Shown one piece after another: positions 26,417 to 34,818 of a DNA stretch of 64,000 nt. This DNA comes from Mycobacterium adipatum. GTDB lineage: Bacteria; Actinomycetota; Actinomycetes; Mycobacteriales; Mycobacteriaceae. The translations under genes were made by a program, and so were the position numbers. The stretch covers positions 496,001 through 560,000 of the forward strand of contig NZ_CP015596.1 in the NCBI RefSeq assembly GCF_001644575.1, written 5' to 3'. A model generated the notes under the pieces. It did not search any database. It was not told where the DNA came from and saw only the letters and a program-made list of their open reading frames with translations. The first letter of the stretch is position 1. Every line of letters starts with the position of its first letter.

Positions 26417-27763
26417 GTGCGACGCATCGGTGCGCTGCTGGCCGCTTTGGGGCTCGTCCTGCTGACGGCGCCGCCGGCCGTTGCCATCGAACCGCCCGTC
26501 ATCGACGCGGCCGCCGTTCCGCCCGACGAGACCGGCCCGGACCAGCCCACCGAGCAGCGACGCCAATGCTCGGCGCCGATCGTCTTCCCGGACTCGAACT
26601 TCACCGACAAGCCCTGGGCCAACGAGTACCTGCGCATCGCCGATGCGCAGAAGTTCGCGACCGGTGCCGGGGTGACCGTGGCGGTCATCGACACCGGCGT
26701 CAACGGATCGCCCCGGGTTCCCGCGGAGCCCGGCGGCGACTTCGTGGACAAGGCCGGCAACGGGATGTCGGACTGCGACGCCCACGGCACCCTGACCGCT
26801 GCGATCATCGCCGGCCGGCCGGCGCCCACCGACGCGTTCGTCGGTGTGGCTCCCGAAGCGCGGATTCTGTCGCTGCGCCAGACGTCGGACAACTTCCAGC
26901 CGGTCGGTGCACGCAGCGACCCGAATGATCCGAACACCACCCAGACCGCGGGTTCGTTGCGCAGCCTCGCCCGTTCGATCGTGCATGCCGCAAATCTCGG
27001 CGCCCAGGTCATCAACATCAGTGAAGCCGCCTGCTACAAGGCGACCCGCCCGATCGACGAGGCCACCGTCGGGGCGGCCATCAACTTCGCCGTCAACATC
27101 AAGGGCGCCATCGTCATCGTCGCCGCCGGCAACACGGGCCAGGACTGCGCGCAGAACCCGCCGCCGGAGGCCGACGTGCCCAGCGATCCCCGCGGCTGGA
27201 AGCAGGTGCAGACGATCGTGTCACCCGCCTGGTACTCACCGCTGGTGCTCACCGTCGGGGGAATCGGGCAGACCGGCCAGCCCAGTACCTTCTCGATGTC
27301 CGGACCCTGGGTCGACGCGGCCGCACCCGCCGAGAACATCACCGCGCTCGGCTACGACGGCAATCCGGTGAACGCCCTCAACGGCGCCGACGGACCGATC
27401 CCGATCGCCGGGACGTCCTTCGCCGCCGCCTACGTGTCTGGGCTGGCCGCGCTGCTCAAACAGCGCTTCCCCGATCTGACGGCCGCCCAGATCATGAACC
27501 GGATCACCGCCACCGCCCGGCATCCCGGCGGCGGGGTGGACAACTATGTCGGGGCCGGCGTCGTGGACCCGGTGGCGGCCCTCACCTGGGATGTGCCCGA
27601 CGGTCCGCCGGTGGCGCCCTACCGCGTCAAGCAGCTGCCGCCGCCGGTCGTCGTCGAGCCGCCCGATCGCGGCCCGATCACCATGGTCGTGCTGACCGGT
27701 GCCGGGCTGGCGCTGGTGCTGGGGATCGGCGCACTCACCAGGCGGGCCATGAGGCGCCGATGA
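26417..27763 (+). CDS. mycP1: ESX-1 mycosin (membrane-anchored subtilisin-like protease)
   Basis: A 448-residue serine protease. A signal peptide covers residues 1-23. The catalytic triad is Asp92 (VIDTGV), His123 (DAHGT) and Ser334 (GTSFAAAYVSG), with Asn239 as the oxyanion residue. A C-terminal membrane helix (about 420-440) with a basic tail anchors it. In ESX-1 the mycosin stabilises the secretion complex and cleaves EspB. The start is GTG 26417. Its stop overlaps the eccE1 ATG by four bases, the first of a chain of overlaps through espL. Confidence 0.95.
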   Translation: MRRIGALLAALGLVLLTAPPAVAIEPPVIDAAAVPPDETGPDQPTEQRRQCSAPIVFPDSNFTDKPWANEYLRIADAQKFATGAGVTVAVIDTGVNGSPRVPAEPGGDFVDKAGNGMSDCDAHGTLTAAIIAGRPAPTDAFVGVAPEARILSLRQTSDNFQPVGARSDPNDPNTTQTAGSLRSLARSIVHAANLGAQVINISEAACYKATRPIDEATVGAAINFAVNIKGAIVIVAAGNTGQDCAQNPPPEADVPSDPRGWKQVQTIVSPAWYSPLVLTVGGIGQTGQPSTFSMSGPWVDAAAPAENITALGYDGNPVNALNGADGPIPIAGTSFAAAYVSGLAALLKQRFPDLTAAQIMNRITATARHPGGGVDNYVGAGVVDPVAALTWDVPDGPPVAPYRVKQLPPPVVVEPPDRGPITMVVLTGAGLALVLGIGALTRRAMRRR

Positions 27764-29163
27764 AGGAGTTCCTCGGCCAGTTCGGATTCCGGTTCACCAC
27801 CGGGCACCTGCTGTGGGCGGCGGTCCTCATCCCGGCCGCCATAGCGGTCTTCGCGGCGCTGGACCTGCTGTGGCTGGGCATCACGCTGGCCGTGCTGCTC
27901 GCGATCGCCACCACGCTCACCGTGCGCGGCCGCCGGTTCACCGGCTGGATCGCGGCGCTGTTCGCCTGGCGCCGCCGGCACACCACACCACCTGCCCCGC
28001 CCTCGGCACCAGCCGTCGGTGCCACCGTGTTGCCGGGTGACCACGTTGCGGTCCGCTGGCAGGACGATTTCCTGATCGCCCTCATCGAACTCATACCGCG
28101 ACCGTTCACCCCCACCGTCCTGGTCGACGGGGAGGCGTTCACCGACGACGTCGTCGACACCCGGATGGTCGAGCACCTGATCACGGCGCACTGCCCGGAG
28201 CTTGAAGCCGACGTGGTGTCTGCGGGCTACCGGGTCGGCAAGACGGCACCGGCCGGCCTGGTCGCGCTCTACGAACAGGTCGTCGGGCCGTACCCGGCGC
28301 CGGCGAACCGGCGCACCTGGATCGTGCTGCGGGCCGACCCCGAGGCGACCCGGCGACCCGCCCAACGTCGTGACACCGGGGTGTCCGGCCTGGCCCGCTA
28401 TCTCGTGGCCTCGGCGACCCGGCTTGCGGATCAGTTGGCCAGCAACGGCGTCGACGCACGCTGCAGCCGCAGCTTCGACAGTTTTGACCGCGCCACCGAG
28501 ATCAGTTTCGAACGGGAGTCCTGGTCGTCGATCAAAGGCCGCAGCACCTTCACCGCCGCGTACGTGGCCCCGGGCGGGCCCGACATGTGGTGGTCGGCAC
28601 GCGCCGATCACACCCTCACCCGGGTGCGGATCCGCCCCGGCCGGCCCCCCACCACCACGGTGCTGCTGACCACACTGGCCAACCCCACGACACCGCGCGG
28701 GTTCTCCTGCCTGTTCGGTGGCCAGCGCGCGGCACTGCTCGGCGAGAGCCCGGTCTCGGACCGCCATTACGAGCTGCCCATCGGCTCGGCCGGGGTCCTG
28801 ATCGGTGAGACGGCGGACCGCTACCCGGTGTACCTGCCGTTCGACGATGTCGACGTCAGCATCAACCTCGGCGATGCCCGGCTGTTCACCCAGTTCGTGA
28901 TCCGCTCGGCGGCCGCGGGGGGCGTGGTGACCCTGGGCCCGCAATTCCGCGAATTCGCCGGATTCGTCAACGGGCGGATCGGGCCGGTGGCCAAGGTGGC
29001 CTGGCCCAATTCGACGACGTACCTCGGACCGCACCCCGGCATCGGCCTAGTTGTGCTGCGCAGCAACTTCATCGAGACCCCGCGGCACAGCCAGCTACCC
29101 ATCCGGTTGATCAATCCCCGCGAGGAGAGCCGGTACCAGATGGCCTTGGAGGGGGTGTCATGA
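27760..29163 (+). CDS. eccE1: ESX-1 membrane component EccE1
   Basis: A 467-residue protein with two N-terminal membrane helices (about residues 14-60) followed by a large soluble domain, the standard EccE layout. EccE sits at the periphery of the ESX inner-membrane complex. The ATG overlaps the mycP1 stop, and its own stop overlaps the espB ATG; the order mycP1-eccE1-espB matches M. tuberculosis. The assignment rests on topology, length and locus position. Confidence 0.9.
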   Translation: MKEFLGQFGFRFTTGHLLWAAVLIPAAIAVFAALDLLWLGITLAVLLAIATTLTVRGRRFTGWIAALFAWRRRHTTPPAPPSAPAVGATVLPGDHVAVRWQDDFLIALIELIPRPFTPTVLVDGEAFTDDVVDTRMVEHLITAHCPELEADVVSAGYRVGKTAPAGLVALYEQVVGPYPAPANRRTWIVLRADPEATRRPAQRRDTGVSGLARYLVASATRLADQLASNGVDARCSRSFDSFDRATEISFERESWSSIKGRSTFTAAYVAPGGPDMWWSARADHTLTRVRIRPGRPPTTTVLLTTLANPTTPRGFSCLFGGQRAALLGESPVSDRHYELPIGSAGVLIGETADRYPVYLPFDDVDVSINLGDARLFTQFVIRSAAAGGVVTLGPQFREFAGFVNGRIGPVAKVAWPNSTTYLGPHPGIGLVVLRSNFIETPRHSQLPIRLINPREESRYQMALEGVS

Positions 29164-30728
29164 CAGCGCCGCTGAACGTCGATCCCGCCGATCTGCGTGG
29201 CAAGGCCGCCGCGCTGGACGTTCCGCTGCCGGCCACGCCCGGGCAGCCGCAGGCGCCTTGCGGTCTGGCGCTCGCGAGTGTCGCCGTCGGCCAGATCAGC
29301 GCCGAGGGTGAGGGGATGAAATCCTTCATCGCCGCCGGCCAGCAGGAAGCGACCCTGCTGTCGGGGGCGTTGAGGGCCGCGGCGGCCACCTATGAGGCCA
29401 CCGATCAGGCCGGCGCCGCGGCGATCGATGGCACCGTCGCCGAAGTCGCCGAGGTCCCGGTGCCGAAGATGGACGTCCCGATGCCCGAGCCGCAGATGCC
29501 CGTCGCGGCATGCCCGGCTCCTCCTGGCTACCTGGCTGTCGAGGTTGCCGCGGAACAGATCGCGCAACCCGACCAGGCCGCGACGCTGGACAGCTTCGCA
29601 GCCGACTGGGCCGGTTATGCGGCCCAGTTGGCCGCCCGAGCCGAGGAGTTCGACCTCGACGCGGTCGACTGGGACGGGTCCGCCGCCGAGGTTGCGGGCA
29701 CGGCGCTGCGGCGCCACAAGGACTGGCTGCAGGAAATGGCCCGGGCCGCGGTGAAGATGTCCGATCACGCCAAAGAGCTCGCCCGGGTGCACCGGTGGGC
29801 GGCCGCGTCACATCCCACCGTCGCCGAGGTCCAGGCGATCACCGCGCAGCTCGCCACGACCACCGACGCAACGCGGATGGCGCTGCTGCTCGCGGAGTAC
29901 CAGAAGCTGCAGGCCCGCTCCGAAGAAGTGCTGGCCGACTACGCCGCGACCTCGGTCGTCACTCCGGTCACACCGCCGACCCCGCCCATCCGCAAAGCGC
30001 TACAGACCGGCTGGGACAGGGGCAAGAACAAGAAGACGACGTCCCGGGATCAGCCGCCCCCGCCCGGTCCCGGGAATCCGACCGGCGGCGGTGGTACGGG
30101 GGGCGGTTCGGGGCCGCGGACCGCGGCCCAGCAGCCCTCGGTATCGCCCGCCGCCGCGCAGACCGGTCAGCCCACCGGGTCGGGGTCACCCTCCTCGGGC
30201 GGCTCACCCTCGGGCGCGGGTGCGCCGGCCGGCGGCGGATCGCCCTCTGGTGCCGGCAAATCCGGCGGCGGGGGCGGTCTCCCGGGGGGCGGTCTGCCCG
30301 GCGGTCTGCCCGGTGGCGAGGGTCTGCCCGAAGCCGGTCTGCCCGACCCGTCGTCGGACGATCCCGGGGTCTCACCGGCCGGCGCCGGCGCAGGCTCGGG
30401 TGGGGGAGCGGGGGCGGGTGGCGGTGGCGCCCCGTCACTGCCGTTGCAGCCGAACGTCGGGGCCGAAACGGTCGCACCCGGCCCCGTCGGCGGCGCGCGC
30501 GGCGGCGGCTCCGGTGCCATCCCGGCGTCGGCCATGGGCGCCGGCATGGGCGGTATGGCCGGCGGCATGGGCGGCATGGGCCACGGGGGTGGCCAGCAGG
30601 GCAAGGAGAAGCGCCGCGACCCACGGTTTGCTCCGGACGAGGAGCTGTATGTCGAGGAGCGCGCCTACACCGAGCCTGTGGTCGGCAATCGCCGACGTAA
30701 GGACGTGCAGGACAAGGAGTCCAAGTGA
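29160..30728 (+). CDS. espB: ESX-1 secreted protein EspB
   Basis: A 522-residue ESX-1 substrate. The N-terminal 280 residues form the fused PE/PPE-like helical fold: the secretion motif YxxxD is Tyr78-Glu-Ala-Thr-Asp82, and WxG is Trp171-Asp-Gly173, spaced as in known EspB. The remainder, about residues 295-490, is Gly/Pro/Ser-rich low-complexity sequence, ending in a charged tail. In relatives EspB is cleaved by MycP1 and oligomerises outside the cell. Its stop overlaps the espL GTG. Confidence 0.92.
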   Translation: MTAPLNVDPADLRGKAAALDVPLPATPGQPQAPCGLALASVAVGQISAEGEGMKSFIAAGQQEATLLSGALRAAAATYEATDQAGAAAIDGTVAEVAEVPVPKMDVPMPEPQMPVAACPAPPGYLAVEVAAEQIAQPDQAATLDSFAADWAGYAAQLAARAEEFDLDAVDWDGSAAEVAGTALRRHKDWLQEMARAAVKMSDHAKELARVHRWAAASHPTVAEVQAITAQLATTTDATRMALLLAEYQKLQARSEEVLADYAATSVVTPVTPPTPPIRKALQTGWDRGKNKKTTSRDQPPPPGPGNPTGGGGTGGGSGPRTAAQQPSVSPAAAQTGQPTGSGSPSSGGSPSGAGAPAGGGSPSGAGKSGGGGGLPGGGLPGGLPGGEGLPEAGLPDPSSDDPGVSPAGAGAGSGGGAGAGGGGAPSLPLQPNVGAETVAPGPVGGARGGGSGAIPASAMGAGMGGMAGGMGGMGHGGGQQGKEKRRDPRFAPDEELYVEERAYTEPVVGNRRRKDVQDKESK

Positions 30729-31063
30729 GCACCGAGGGCACTCAGATGCATCCGGAGGTTGCGGCGGTGCTGCGTCAGGCCGGTCGCCTTCAGGAGTTGA
30801 TGGACCGGCAGCTGCACAAAATGGCCAGTGAGTCATTCACCGCGGCAGACGAATCCGAGACCGTCGAAGTCACCCTGAACGGGCACCACCATGTGGTCGA
30901 CGTATTCATCGCCGACGGCACCCTGCGCCTGGGTGCCGGCACGGTGGAGCAACGCCTGAACGAAGCCCTGCTCAACGCAACCGCCGAGGCCGCGGAATCG
31001 ATTGCCGCCGATCAGGATCGGCTCAACGAGGCGGTCGCCGAGATCACCCGGATGGCGCCCTAG
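30725..31063 (+). CDS. espL: ESX-1-associated protein EspL (YbaB/EbfC-like)
   Basis: A 112-residue protein with the YbaB/EbfC fold pattern: an N-terminal helix, three short strands (ETVEVTLNGHHHVVDVFI) and a C-terminal helix. EspL is needed for stability of other ESX-1 Esp proteins in studied species and is cytoplasmic. GTG 30725 overlaps the espB stop by four bases. Its TAG shares CTAG with the stop of the convergent eccD1, so no room remains for espJ or espK, which sit between these genes in M. tuberculosis. Confidence 0.88.
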   Translation: MSTEGTQMHPEVAAVLRQAGRLQELMDRQLHKMASESFTAADESETVEVTLNGHHHVVDVFIADGTLRLGAGTVEQRLNEALLNATAEAAESIAADQDRLNEAVAEITRMAP

Positions 31064-32598
31064 AAGCGCAGGTTGCGCAGCAGGTCGTAGACCCCGGCGA
31101 TCCACAGCAACAGCGGGATCACCGCGGCGATCGATGCGCCGTCGAGGAGTTCGAAGATCCGTTTGGTGACCGGTGAAAGCCGGTTGACGTTATCGGTGCC
31201 GGCGACGGTGATCAAGGTGACGACGGCAATCAGCAGGTAGAGGGCCAGCACCAACCAGGCGCGGTCCGGATACCACTGACACAACCGCACCGCCACCCCG
31301 GTCGGGACGGCGACGGACACGGCCATCAACGCCCAGGCGCACCACCGTTCGGCGTACAGCCGGGACCGGAATCCGCAGATCACCGTCACCAGCGCGGCCA
31401 CGATCATGCTGTGGACGAAGAAGTGCCCCTCGACCACGACGGTGACGGCACCGGTTGCCAGCACCACGGCGCCCGCCGTCAGGAAGCCGATCAGCAGTTG
31501 TTTGGACAGCCGGCTGCGCTCGGTCAACCTCGCGGCCGAGTCCGGCACCGACGCGATGATCGCCTGCCAGGTGGGGGATTCCTCGTCGGCGATATCGGGC
31601 CGCGAGATCGGGTCCAGCAGTTCGTCGTTGGTGACCGCTTCGCCGGGCGCCGGTATCGGAGGAAGGGCGATGCGTGCGACCGCGACGGTGAGTTTGGCGG
31701 CGTTGGTCACCACGATCAGACCGAAGGCGATGGCACCGGCCGGCACCCATTCCTGACCGCCGTACCCGTAGGCCACGGCCGCCGCGGTGATGGCGATCAT
31801 GAGTACCGCGGAGAACGACGCCACGCTGGCCCGTTTTCGTGGTCCCCCTCGGGTGGACAGGGTGAACAACAACGTCAGAGCGGCCGCCGCGGCCAGTTGC
31901 GGGGCGCCGAGTCCGTCGGCTTCCCGTGGCAGCGGTACCGCCAGGGCCGCGGCCGCGGCCAGCGGCGGCAGCGCTGCGAGGGTGAGGCTCTCGGCGAGGT
32001 CGAGATTCTGGTAGCGGTTCTGGGACAGCATCGCGGCACCCAGCAGTCCCAGGCCCAGTACCGCGAGCGCGACCGCCCACCACCACGACCGGCCGGATTG
32101 GGCCCAGGCCACCATGGCGGTGACGGTGCCGATGGTCGATACCGTCGGGATGGCCAGTCCGACGAACCTGTTCAGCGCGGTCCGGTCGAATTCCGGGGAC
32201 TCGTCGAGCACCGCGATGGCGTCGATGACATCTTCCACCAGCGGCCGGTATCGCTCGGTACGGCTCACCGAGACCAGGGTCAACAGCGCACCATCGACGA
32301 CTCCCGCGTCATCCAGTGATTCGCTGGCCTTCAGCGGCGGTGCGCCCGGGCGGGCGAACGCCCAGACTCCCTGTGCCTTGAAGTCGAAGCCTGCCAACAC
32401 ATCCGCGGGTGCCTCATCGAGCAATTCCGCCAGCACCGACACCGTCTCGTCGATATAGGTATCGATCGGCGCGGACGCCGGCAACACCAGGTCGGTCATC
32501 CGGCGCCCGGTCAGGATGGTGACCCGGGTGGTCGATGGCCGGCCCGGGGTGACCGCGGAGGGCCCCGAGGACCCCTGCGGCGGAGCGGCGGCGGTCAA
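31060..32598 (-). CDS. eccD1: ESX-1 membrane channel component EccD1
   Basis: A 512-residue protein (511 in M. tuberculosis). The N-terminal 110 residues are a ubiquitin-like domain beginning TTRVTILTGRRMTDLVLPAS. About eleven membrane helices follow. VSRTERYRPLVEDVIDAIAV and LLDPISRP are near-identical to the M. tuberculosis protein as remembered. EccD dimers line the inner-membrane complex. The start is taken as TTG 32598, which overlaps the espI TGA (TTGA). This gives the family length, whereas the upstream ATG lies inside espI. Confidence 0.93.
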   Translation of the reverse strand: MTAAAPPQGSSGPSAVTPGRPSTTRVTILTGRRMTDLVLPASAPIDTYIDETVSVLAELLDEAPADVLAGFDFKAQGVWAFARPGAPPLKASESLDDAGVVDGALLTLVSVSRTERYRPLVEDVIDAIAVLDESPEFDRTALNRFVGLAIPTVSTIGTVTAMVAWAQSGRSWWWAVALAVLGLGLLGAAMLSQNRYQNLDLAESLTLAALPPLAAAAALAVPLPREADGLGAPQLAAAAALTLLFTLSTRGGPRKRASVASFSAVLMIAITAAAVAYGYGGQEWVPAGAIAFGLIVVTNAAKLTVAVARIALPPIPAPGEAVTNDELLDPISRPDIADEESPTWQAIIASVPDSAARLTERSRLSKQLLIGFLTAGAVVLATGAVTVVVEGHFFVHSMIVAALVTVICGFRSRLYAERWCAWALMAVSVAVPTGVAVRLCQWYPDRAWLVLALYLLIAVVTLITVAGTDNVNRLSPVTKRIFELLDGASIAAVIPLLLWIAGVYDLLRNLRF

Positions 32599-34019
32599 CG
32601 GCGTTCGAGGCGGTCGAAGTCGTCGGACAACGAGGCCGCCAACTCCAGGATGCGCCGTTGGAAGGTCTTGCTCAGCAGGTCCAACTGGATCTCGGTGCCC
32701 GCGGCGATGTGCTTGTCCCACGGCAGCACCACCACGCGCCCGGGGGCGACGTGACGCTCGAACTGCTGCACGAGGTCCTCGACGTCGATGTTGGTCTTGC
32801 CCGGGGTGACATGGTTGATCACCACGCAGGAGCGGCCGAGAAGATCCTGATAGCCGTTCTGGCGCAACCAGTCCATCGTCACCGCGGCTTGACGCGCCCC
32901 GTCGATGGAGGCGCTCGCCACGATGACCATTCCCGACACCGTGGACAGCACCCCACGCGAGGACGGGGTGAACAGACCCGCGCCGCAGTCGGCCAGCACC
33001 AGGTTGTAGTACCGCGACACCACCCCGACGGCGGCCTTCCAGTCGTCATCGTTGAATTCGCGCCGGGCGGCGCTGTACTCCTCGGAGGACAGCACTTCGA
33101 GGTTCGCCGCATTCATGCTGGTGTAGGCACGGATATCGTTGTATCGCGACAGTTCCTTGTCCGACAACAGGTCCGACACGGTGGCCGCGGACTGCCTGCC
33201 GGCACGGTCGGCGAGGTTTCCGCCGTCCGGATCGGCGTCGATGGCCAGGATCCGGTCCCCGCGGACCCGGCTCAACGCCGAGCCGAGCGCCACCGTGACA
33301 GCGGTCTTGCCGACGCCGCCCTTCAGGCCGAACACGCCGATCTGGTAGGAGTCCCTGGCGTTTCTGCGAACCCGGGCCTGCAGATCCATCTCGTAGATCT
33401 CGTCCGGTGACGGTCCCATGTTGATCCGGGTCAACAGGTAGAGCCAGTGCCGCCAGCCGCGCTGCGAGGGCATCTTCACCGCGGAGCGCACACCGACATG
33501 TGACAACGCGTCGATGGCCCGGTGGTTGCCGATGGTCGCCGCCGACGTCGGAGCGGGCTGCCCGGCCACGACCGGCGCGGCCGCCTGGGGCCAGGCAGCC
33601 TCGGGCACCTCCTGGAAGTGCTGGCTGGGAGCCGGCGCCGGGGCCGAGCGCGGCTGCGGCGCGGGTGCGGCGTACTGCTGCTCGAAGCGGGCACCGGCGG
33701 CCGGATTCGTCTGCGGGGTACGCAACATCCCGTTCTGGACCCGCTGCGGGCCGGTCGACGTGGCCGCCGGGATCTGGCTGGTGATCTCGCTCGCGCGCGG
33801 CGGCGGTGCCGTCGAGCTCTGCGTCGGCGCGATCGGCATGGGCGGGGCGGCGTGCTCTGCGGCGAAACCCGCTCCGCCTGCGCCCGAACCGGGTGCACTG
33901 ACCGGCATCGGGGTGGCGCCCGCGGGCGACACACCGCTTTCGCGGTGCGCGGCGGCATCCTCGTCGGCCGCGTCGGCGGCACCGGAGGAATGGAAGAGCC
34001 GGTCATAGTCGGCCGACAT
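32595..34019 (-). CDS. espI: ESX-1-associated ParA/MinD-like ATPase EspI
   Basis: A 474-residue protein. The N-terminal 160 residues are Pro/Ala-rich and disordered. The shared linker RGWRHWLYLLTRINMGPSPDE follows at 187-207. The C-terminal half is a ParA/MinD-type ATPase with the deviant Walker A KGGVGKT (233-239) and AIDADPDGGNLADR. EspI modulates ESX-1 secretion when ATP is low in M. tuberculosis. The protein is shorter than the roughly 666 residues there, mainly in the proline-rich region. A paralogue with the same linker lies at 45698-46897. Confidence 0.92.
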   Translation of the reverse strand: MSADYDRLFHSSGAADAADEDAAAHRESGVSPAGATPMPVSAPGSGAGGAGFAAEHAAPPMPIAPTQSSTAPPPRASEITSQIPAATSTGPQRVQNGMLRTPQTNPAAGARFEQQYAAPAPQPRSAPAPAPSQHFQEVPEAAWPQAAAPVVAGQPAPTSAATIGNHRAIDALSHVGVRSAVKMPSQRGWRHWLYLLTRINMGPSPDEIYEMDLQARVRRNARDSYQIGVFGLKGGVGKTAVTVALGSALSRVRGDRILAIDADPDGGNLADRAGRQSAATVSDLLSDKELSRYNDIRAYTSMNAANLEVLSSEEYSAARREFNDDDWKAAVGVVSRYYNLVLADCGAGLFTPSSRGVLSTVSGMVIVASASIDGARQAAVTMDWLRQNGYQDLLGRSCVVINHVTPGKTNIDVEDLVQQFERHVAPGRVVVLPWDKHIAAGTEIQLDLLSKTFQRRILELAASLSDDFDRLERR

Positions 34020-34106
34020 GGCTACCTCTCAACATGATTCGGACCAGAAACGCGCGGGTGGGCGGACATGCCAAAGGCTAGTCCGCCCACCCAACGTCGC
34101 GTGGTA

Positions 34107-34394
34107 CTAGGCGAACATCCCGGTGACACCGTGTTCGGTCTGCAGCATGGACGATCCCGCTTCGCTGATCGTCTGCGCAAGGTTCTGCAGCGCGGCGTTC
34201 AACTCGGCCGACGTGCTGTCCCAACGCATCTGCACGGCCTGGTAGGACTCCGAACCGGAGCCGCCCCACACCGAGGCCAGCGAGGCCAGCGACGCCTTGC
34301 CCTCGTCGAGCAGTCCCTGGGTCACACCCACCGCACCGTTGATCTCGCCCGCGGCGCCTTCGATCCCACCGAATTCCCAAACCTGATTGGTCAT
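34107..34394 (-). CDS. esxA: ESAT-6 (EsxA), WXG100 protein
   Basis: A 95-residue helix-turn-helix protein, the same length as M. tuberculosis ESAT-6 and ending in the same NVTGMFA-type sequence (GVTGMFA). The turn motif is Trp43-Gly-Gly45. [13 protein letters not shown] is nearly unchanged. It pairs with EsxB and is secreted through ESX-1. A GGAGCTGACAC ribosome site precedes the ATG, 30 bases after esxB. Confidence 0.97.
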   Translation of the reverse strand: MTNQVWEFGGIEGAAGEINGAVGVTQGLLDEGKASLASLASVWGGSGSESYQAVQMRWDSTSAELNAALQNLAQTISEAGSSMLQTEHGVTGMFA

Positions 34395-34424
34395 GTGTCA
34401 GCTCCTTGTAAAAGTTGGTCGAGG

Positions 34425-34727
34425 TCAGATGTTCATTGCCGATGACAGGTTGGCGGCCTGGTCATCGTCGGCCGTGGTGTACTGCATGCCGGAGGTCTGG
34501 ATGTTCGAGGAGATGTCGTTGAGCTCCTGAACCTGTCGCGCCGCGGCCTCGTGGAAGCGCAGCAGTGCGGCCTGAGCCGCGGTGCCGGCCTGGCCCACCA
34601 TCTGCGCGGACAATGCGCCGCCGGTCGCCTCGACCTGAGAGATGACGGTCTTCAACTCGCCGGAGATGCTTTCGAAGTTGGCTGCCTCCTTGGCGAGGAC
34701 AGCGGCATCTGTATTCATCTGTGCCAT
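34425..34727 (-). CDS. esxB: CFP-10 (EsxB), WXG100-family protein
   Basis: A 100-residue partner of EsxA. The C-terminal secretion signal YxxxD is Tyr83-Thr-Thr-Ala-Asp87, recognised by the EccCb ATPase. The WxG turn is altered: position 43 is Met (AQMVGQAG) where M. tuberculosis CFP-10 has Trp (QWRG). The remaining helices, including DAAVLAKEAANFE and GTAAQAALLRF, match well. It is co-transcribed with esxA. Confidence 0.96.
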   Translation of the reverse strand: MAQMNTDAAVLAKEAANFESISGELKTVISQVEATGGALSAQMVGQAGTAAQAALLRFHEAAARQVQELNDISSNIQTSGMQYTTADDDQAANLSSAMNI

Positions 34728-34818
34728 GCTCGGTACTCTTTCTGTTTTCCTGTGTCCTCACCACGGGTGGCGAGTCTTCCAGCCCCCTCGGCCGGGAAGT
34801 CCTGTGTTACTTGATGAT

